Shown: piece by piece, positions 62,996 to 64,000 of the stretch
Position numbering within the stretch: position 1 is the stretch's first letter
Layout: every line of letters starts with the position of its first letter
Assembly (NCBI RefSeq): GCF_006739205.1
Contig: NZ_AP019720.1
Coordinates: forward strand, 558,001 to 622,000
DNA: 64,000 nt
Direction: 5' to 3'
From: Streptococcus mutans
GTDB taxonomy: Bacteria > Bacillota > Bacilli > Lactobacillales > Streptococcaceae
Translations under genes and position numbers: made by a program
The notes under the pieces: generated by a model
Told to the model about the DNA's origin: nothing
Seen by the model: the letters and a program-made list of their open reading frames with translations, nothing else
Database searches by the model: none

Positions 62996-63795
62996 CAGAA
63001 ACAGGTTTTAGATACAGCATTCTGGCTTCTGGTTCAAGTGGCAATAGTTTTTATTTGGAAACTCCTCAAAAGAGAATTTTAATTGACGCAGGCCTCTCAG
63101 GTAAGAAAATTAGTCAATTAATGGCAGAAATAGACCGAAAAGTAGATGATGTTGATGCCATTTTAGTAACACATGAACATAAAGATCATATTCACGGTGT
63201 TGGTGTACTAGCTCGGAAATATGGTTTGGATGTCTATGCGAATGCAGCAACATGGCAAGCTATGGATAGCATGATTGGTAAAATTGATGTCAGCCAAAAA
63301 CATATCTTTGATCTGGGGAAAACCATCACTTTTGGGGATATTGATATTGAAAGTTTTGGTGTCAGCCATGATGCTGCTCAACCACAGTTTTACCGCCTGA
63401 TGAAAGACGGCAAGAGTTTTGTCTTATTGACGGATACAGGTTATGTCAGTGATCGTATGGCAGATCTGATTGAAAATGCTGATGGTTATCTGATTGAGTC
63501 CAATCATGATATTGAAATTTTACGCTCAGGTATCTACCCTTGGAGTTTAAAACAGCGTATTTTATCCGATAAAGGACACCTATCAAATGATGATGGTGCA
63601 GAAACAATGGTTCGAACTTTGGGGAATAAAACAAAAAAGATTTATTTGGGACATCTCAGCAAAGAAAACAATGTCAAAGAATTAGCCCATATGACGATGA
63701 AGAATGCTCTCATGCAGGCAGATTTGGCTGTAGATCATGATTTTAAGATTTATGATACCTCGCCAGATACTGCTTTACCATTAGCAAAAATCTAG
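62992..63795 (+). CDS. vicX: VicX, metallo-beta-lactamase fold protein (YycJ/WalJ)
   Basis: A 267-residue hydrolase-fold protein. ASGSSGNS at the start and HEHKDH (residues 61-66) bind metals. The YycJ/WalJ family is linked to DNA metabolism and modulates Vic-dependent phenotypes; the substrate is not established. Third gene of the vic operon. Confidence 0.95.
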   Translation: MTETGFRYSILASGSSGNSFYLETPQKRILIDAGLSGKKISQLMAEIDRKVDDVDAILVTHEHKDHIHGVGVLARKYGLDVYANAATWQAMDSMIGKIDVSQKHIFDLGKTITFGDIDIESFGVSHDAAQPQFYRLMKDGKSFVLLTDTGYVSDRMADLIENADGYLIESNHDIEILRSGIYPWSLKQRILSDKGHLSNDDGAETMVRTLGNKTKKIYLGHLSKENNVKELAHMTMKNALMQADLAVDHDFKIYDTSPDTALPLAKI

Positions 63796-63860
63796 TGGAC
63801 AGCTTAAAAGGAAGAATGAAAAACAAAGATTACTCGGAAATGGTTGTTCTGGGTGATTTT

Positions 63861-63869
63861 TGCTATAAT
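63861..63869 (+). promoter_or_regulatory. rnc promoter, extended -10
   Basis: TGC-TATAAT, with the -10 box at 63864-63869, before the rnc AAAGGA ribosome binding site. Confidence 0.7.
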
Positions 63870-63901
63870 AGAAAGGTCTAAGGATAAAAGAAAGGATTTA
63901 T

Positions 63902-64000
63902 ATGAAAACATTAGAAAAAAAACTGGCAGAAGACTTTAAGATCGTCTTTTCTGACAAGGAATTATTGGAAACTGCCTTTACTCATACTAGTTATGCTAAT
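63902..64000 (+). CDS. rnc: Ribonuclease III, 5' end (truncated by window edge)
   Basis: The first 33 residues, ending [13 protein letters not shown], the conserved N-terminal motif of RNase III. AAAGGA lies upstream of ATG 63902. The catalytic and dsRNA-binding domains lie beyond the window. Gene order vicRKX-rnc fits streptococci. Confidence 0.9.
   Translation, partial: MKTLEKKLAEDFKIVFSDKELLETAFTHTSYAN

Overview
The window is a low-GC chromosomal segment from a Streptococcus, almost certainly S. mutans or a very close relative. This rests on gene content and order: vicR-vicK-vicX followed by rnc, preceded by a glnQHMP-type glutamate transporter; murA-epuA-endA; an atpEBFHAGDC operon; a complete glgBCDA-glgP glycogen operon; and a MalR-controlled maltodextrin cluster. 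The species call is from memory of gene order, not from a database search. I see no tRNA, rRNA, CRISPR array, intact insertion sequence or prophage.

Layout. 1-4 kb: the tail of an unidentified gene, a free methionine sulfoxide reductase-like GAF protein, dnaX, a small DUF3272-like membrane protein and birA on the minus strand. 4.1-6.6 kb: a very AT-rich accessory island with two decayed or frame-interrupted genes, a 40-residue minus-strand ORF, a perfect 21-bp inverted repeat and an orphan membrane-anchored protein. 6.6-9.9 kb: metK behind a 370-nt structured leader (possible SMK/SAM-III riboswitch), then murZ. 9.9-19.8 kb: maltose/maltodextrin uptake (malX-malF-malG-malK, minus) diverging from malR, with malQ-malP (plus). 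The same 12-bp operator lies between the -35 and -10 boxes of both the malX and malQ promoters. 20-24.2 kb: a P-type cation ATPase followed by two tandem TrkA/KtrA-type proteins. 24.3-28.8 kb: a half-size EamA transporter, a GNAT acetyltransferase, spxR, map and a BrkB/YihY membrane protein. 29-33.1 kb: an apparent seven-gene operon of two tiny membrane proteins, an EXLDI protein, an ABC ATPase and permease, and a DesK/DesR-like two-component pair, with two dyads just upstream. 33.2-39.8 kb: a GtrA-like protein; queT behind a preQ1-II riboswitch; ligA-dagK-pulA. 40-48.1 kb: glgB-glgC-glgD-glgA-glgP. 48.3-54.6 kb: the F1Fo-ATPase operon. 54.8-57.5 kb: a DUF1146 protein, murA, epuA and endA. 57.6-60.6 kb: glnP, glnM, glnH and glnQ (minus). 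60.9-64 kb: vicRKX and the start of rnc.

How it fits together. Maltodextrin enters through MalXFGK. MalQ, the phosphorylases and the cytosolic debranching enzyme PulA process it, and the glg operon stores surplus glucose as glycogen. The ATPase, cation/K+-related genes, glutamate uptake and VicRK match the acid-stress physiology of an oral streptococcus.

Most notable observations: (i) five genes whose ATG lies 6-7 nt after a -10 box, four of them extended -10, implying leaderless mRNAs; (ii) the AT-rich island with a HEPN-like RX4H motif and an A10 tract separating two halves of one protein; (iii) the operator-like dyads before the EXLDI-ABC-two-component operon; (iv) the long metK leader. 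No sequence search or folding could be run, so functions rest on recognised motifs and gene order.
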